Source of the DNA: Pseudonocardiaceae bacterium
GTDB lineage: Bacteria > Actinomycetota > Actinomycetes > Mycobacteriales > Pseudonocardiaceae
Direction: 5' to 3'
Assembly: GCA_025937115.1 (NCBI GenBank)
Contig: JAICSB010000196.1
Span: 1-6,290 of the forward strand
Length of the DNA stretch: 6,290 nucleotides
Part shown: in pieces, positions 4,807 through 6,290 of the stretch
Layout: each line of letters starts with the position of its first letter
Position numbering within the stretch: the first letter of the stretch is position 1
The notes under the pieces: generated by a model
What the model was told of the DNA's origin: nothing
Database searches by the model: none
Seen by the model: only the letters and a program-made list of their open reading frames with translations
Translations under genes and position numbers: made by a program

Positions 4807-5170
4807 ATGAGTCGGGCGACCGCGAACCGTCCGCCGCGGAGCTGGTCTCTCGGCTCTCCGGACAGGTCTCGCGGTTAATCCGGGATGAGCTGCAGCTGGC
4901 CCTGACGGAGCTGAAGCACAAGGCCAAGCGAGCCGGGATTGGCGGAGAGCTGATCGGTGCTGCCGGGGCGGTTGCGGCGCTCGGACTGGGCGCGCTGATG
5001 ATCGCAGCGATCGTCGCGCTGGCCTGGTTGCTGCCGCACTGATCGTCGGCGGCGCCGCGCTGCTGCTCGCCGGTCTGCTGGCGTTGCTTGGCATCGACCA
5101 GCTCAAGTCCGCGATACCGCCTATTCCAGAGGAGGCATTCGCAAGTATCAAGCGCGGCGTGCCTGGCTAG
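4807..5170 (+). pseudogene. Holin-family membrane protein (Phage_holin_3_6 / DUF1469 type), frameshifted
   Basis: The protein reads GDREPSAAELVSRLSGQVS, RLIRDELQLALTELKHKAKR, then a first membrane segment (IGAAGAVAALGLGALMIAAI to WLL), and, in another frame, a second one (AALIVGGAALLLAGLLALLG) followed by IDQLKSAIPPIPEEAFASIK. This order matches actinobacterial holin-superfamily proteins, usually 130-150 aa; they are membrane proteins of unknown chromosomal role. Two lesions are seen. The ATG at 4807, with AGAGGGGGG directly before it, is one base out of frame with GDREP. A second shift near 5033 turns the joint between the membrane segments into a TGA at 5040-5042. Both have the sign of a 1-nt deletion. 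An alternative in-frame GTG at 4785 lacks a ribosome binding site and would leave an 85-aa, one-segment protein. The 3' end (TAG 5168-5170) overlaps the end of copD by 23 bp and may be cut short. Confidence 0.75.
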
Positions 5171-6260
5171 CCTCGGCCCCGAGGGGCAAGTTACCGGATG
5201 CCTCGGCACGGTGGGTGAGCAGCAAGGACACCCGGTGTGCCGCGTAGAAGGTGACTCCCAGCGTCGCGACGAGAACGAGCCCCGAAGCCAAGATGTTGCC
5301 GTTGAGGGTAGGAGTCGGACCGTCACCGGCCTGGGCGCGGGCGGAGCCGGTCAGGAAGGGCACGATGAACAGCACGCTGATCCCCAGCGTGGTCTCGACG
5401 GCCACAATGGCGGGGAAGTAGCGCAAGGTGAGAGCGAAACCCTTTCCGATTTCACCGGCCGCATGTGTCTTGCGATACGCGGTGTGAGCAGGAACTGGTT
5501 GTAGGCGCCGGCCGACACCAGAGTGAACACTAGGAGCAGCTTGACGAGTAGGAACCGCCCGTATGTCGTGGTGATGAGCTCTGAGACACCGCCGGGGTTC
5601 GACTCAGCAGCACGAGGCTGGCCAGGCCGCCCAGCCAGGTGCAGCCAGCCACAATGTGGGCCTGGGTCATGATGATGCCCAGCACGCCGTCGAACGTCTC
5701 GGCACCCAGATTTGTCGGCAACGAATTCGCCAACAAGGCCGTCACCGCCCATGATGCGGCGACCGCGGCAACCCTGTCGAGACGGTCCGGACGCCACGAA
5801 CGAACAGAGCGACCAGTAGCACGGCCACCACGACGAAAAGTACGTTCTGCACCAGGATCAATACCCCCGACGACACCCAGGAGCCAGCCTTCGCGGGCTG
5901 CGCCAGGAAGTGCCACATCCGGGCCGGTGCCAGCGCTGCACCGAACGACGTGGCCGCATCCGCGCGGGCCACCCCACTCGCGAGCTGGAAATAAGCCGCC
6001 ACCACGAGTGCGAGACCAGACCAGGCGAGCAGCGTCGCACTCCGGCGCCGCATGACGACCACGTCGGCGTCCTCGATTGCCATCTCCTTGGCCCGCAGTA
6101 CCGGACGCACGACCGCGAGATAGGTCGCCGTCCCGCCGATGACCGACGCGACGGCGAGGAAGTAGGCAAACTCACTCAGCACTCGCCACCAGGCGGGCCA
6201 CGATGCCGCCGCGGAAGACACCAACGCTAACTCTGGCACCAAACCGCTCATAACGAACAT
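5148..6260 (-). pseudogene. copD: CopD family copper-resistance membrane protein, split by three frameshifts
   Basis: The coding signal runs through all three minus frames and returns to the first, giving about 371 aa. The first part starts MFVMSGLVPELALVSSAAAS and holds several hydrophobic segments (FLAVASVIGGTATYLAVV; LILVQNVLFVVVAVLLVALF). The second part has AVAASWAVTALLANSLPTNL and AHIVAGCTWLGGLASLVLL. The third has ITTTYGRFLLVKLLLVFTLV and AYNQFLLTPRIA, the CopD-domain signature. The last part has LRYFPAIVAVETTLGISVLF and ends HRVSLLLTHRAEASG...QARRA. Shifts lie near 5785-5795, 5590-5605 and 5462-5470, each with the sign of a 1-nt deletion. CopD proteins are integral membrane proteins linked to copper import, usually with a periplasmic CopC partner; none is visible here. 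ATG 6260 abuts an iron box, so the mRNA may be nearly leaderless; ATG 6251 is the alternative. It converges with the holin gene. Confidence 0.82.
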
Positions 6261-6278
6261 TAGATTAGGCTAAGCTAA
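6260..6278 (-). promoter_or_regulatory. DtxR/IdeR-type iron box overlapping the copD start
   Basis: On the minus strand TTAGCTTAGCCTAATCTAA matches 17 of 19 positions of the DtxR/IdeR palindrome TTAGGTTAGSCTAACCTAA, with both symmetric half sites intact. It is strikingly AT-rich for this DNA. Its last base is the A of the copD ATG at 6260. A TTGACT (6282-6287) upstream may be a -35 element; the box would then cover the -10 region (TAATCT or TAATGT). Iron-loaded DtxR-family repressors (IdeR, DmdR1) bind such sites, so iron repression of copD is predicted. The site may also serve a divergent gene beyond the right edge. Confidence 0.78.
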
Positions 6279-6290
6279 CTTAGTCAACCA

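Noticed and set aside
4378..5326. Long minus-strand frames opposite the XRE and holin genes
   Set aside because: They mirror well-recognised plus-strand proteins and show typical high-GC antisense composition (Ser, Arg, Pro, Ala).
1..6290. CRISPR array, insertion sequence ends or rRNA
   Set aside because: No regularly spaced repeats, no terminal inverted repeats flanking a transposase, and no rRNA-like sequence were seen.

Overview
The window comes from a high-GC actinobacterium, most likely of the Pseudonocardiales or a related order. This rests on base composition, GTG starts, an SSB gene directly upstream of ettA (the order seen at Rv2478c-Rv2477c in Mycobacterium tuberculosis), a Scr1-type XRE/DUF5753 regulator with a DUF6879 neighbour, and an actinobacterial holin-like membrane protein. 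The genus is an inference.

Layout. Positions 1-703 (minus strand) are conserved chromosome: the first 40 codons of ettA behind a complete SSB paralog gene. After a gene-free stretch comes an intact tRNA-Arg(UCU) gene (1021-1094). Directly 3' of it lies a tyrosine recombinase gene (1164-2128) broken by two 1-nt insertions and a nonsense codon just before the catalytic tyrosine. This looks like the edge of an old tRNA-integrated element. A CRP-type palindrome (2149-2164) sits in the following gap.

Positions 2191-3477 (minus) hold a compact run of very small genes joined by ATGA/GTGA stop-start overlaps. In order of transcription they are: a 5'-truncated reading frame (A), a zinc-ribbon protein (B) now fused in frame to a 72-aa protein (C), a 9-codon minigene (D), a second zinc-ribbon protein (E) and a decayed gene (F). 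I cannot assign a function. This is the best candidate in the window for an undescribed gene set. Its 5' end abuts, head to head, a 5'-truncated DUF6879 gene (3501-3755, plus), which suggests a deletion or recombination scar near 3480-3500. The remnant is followed by a complete Scr1-like regulator gene (3772-4623).

Positions 4624-6290 contain a strong 14-bp hairpin, a holin-family gene with apparent frameshifts (4807-5170) and, converging on it, a CopD-family copper-resistance membrane protein gene (5148-6260) split over three frames. A near-consensus DtxR/IdeR iron box (6260-6278) overlaps the copD start codon.

Apart from ettA, SSB, the tRNA, the regulator and some of the tiny ORFs, most genes here show indels or premature stops. 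Either this is a genomic decay zone next to an integration site, or the assembly has indel errors. The nonsense substitutions favour decay, but read-level checking would decide.
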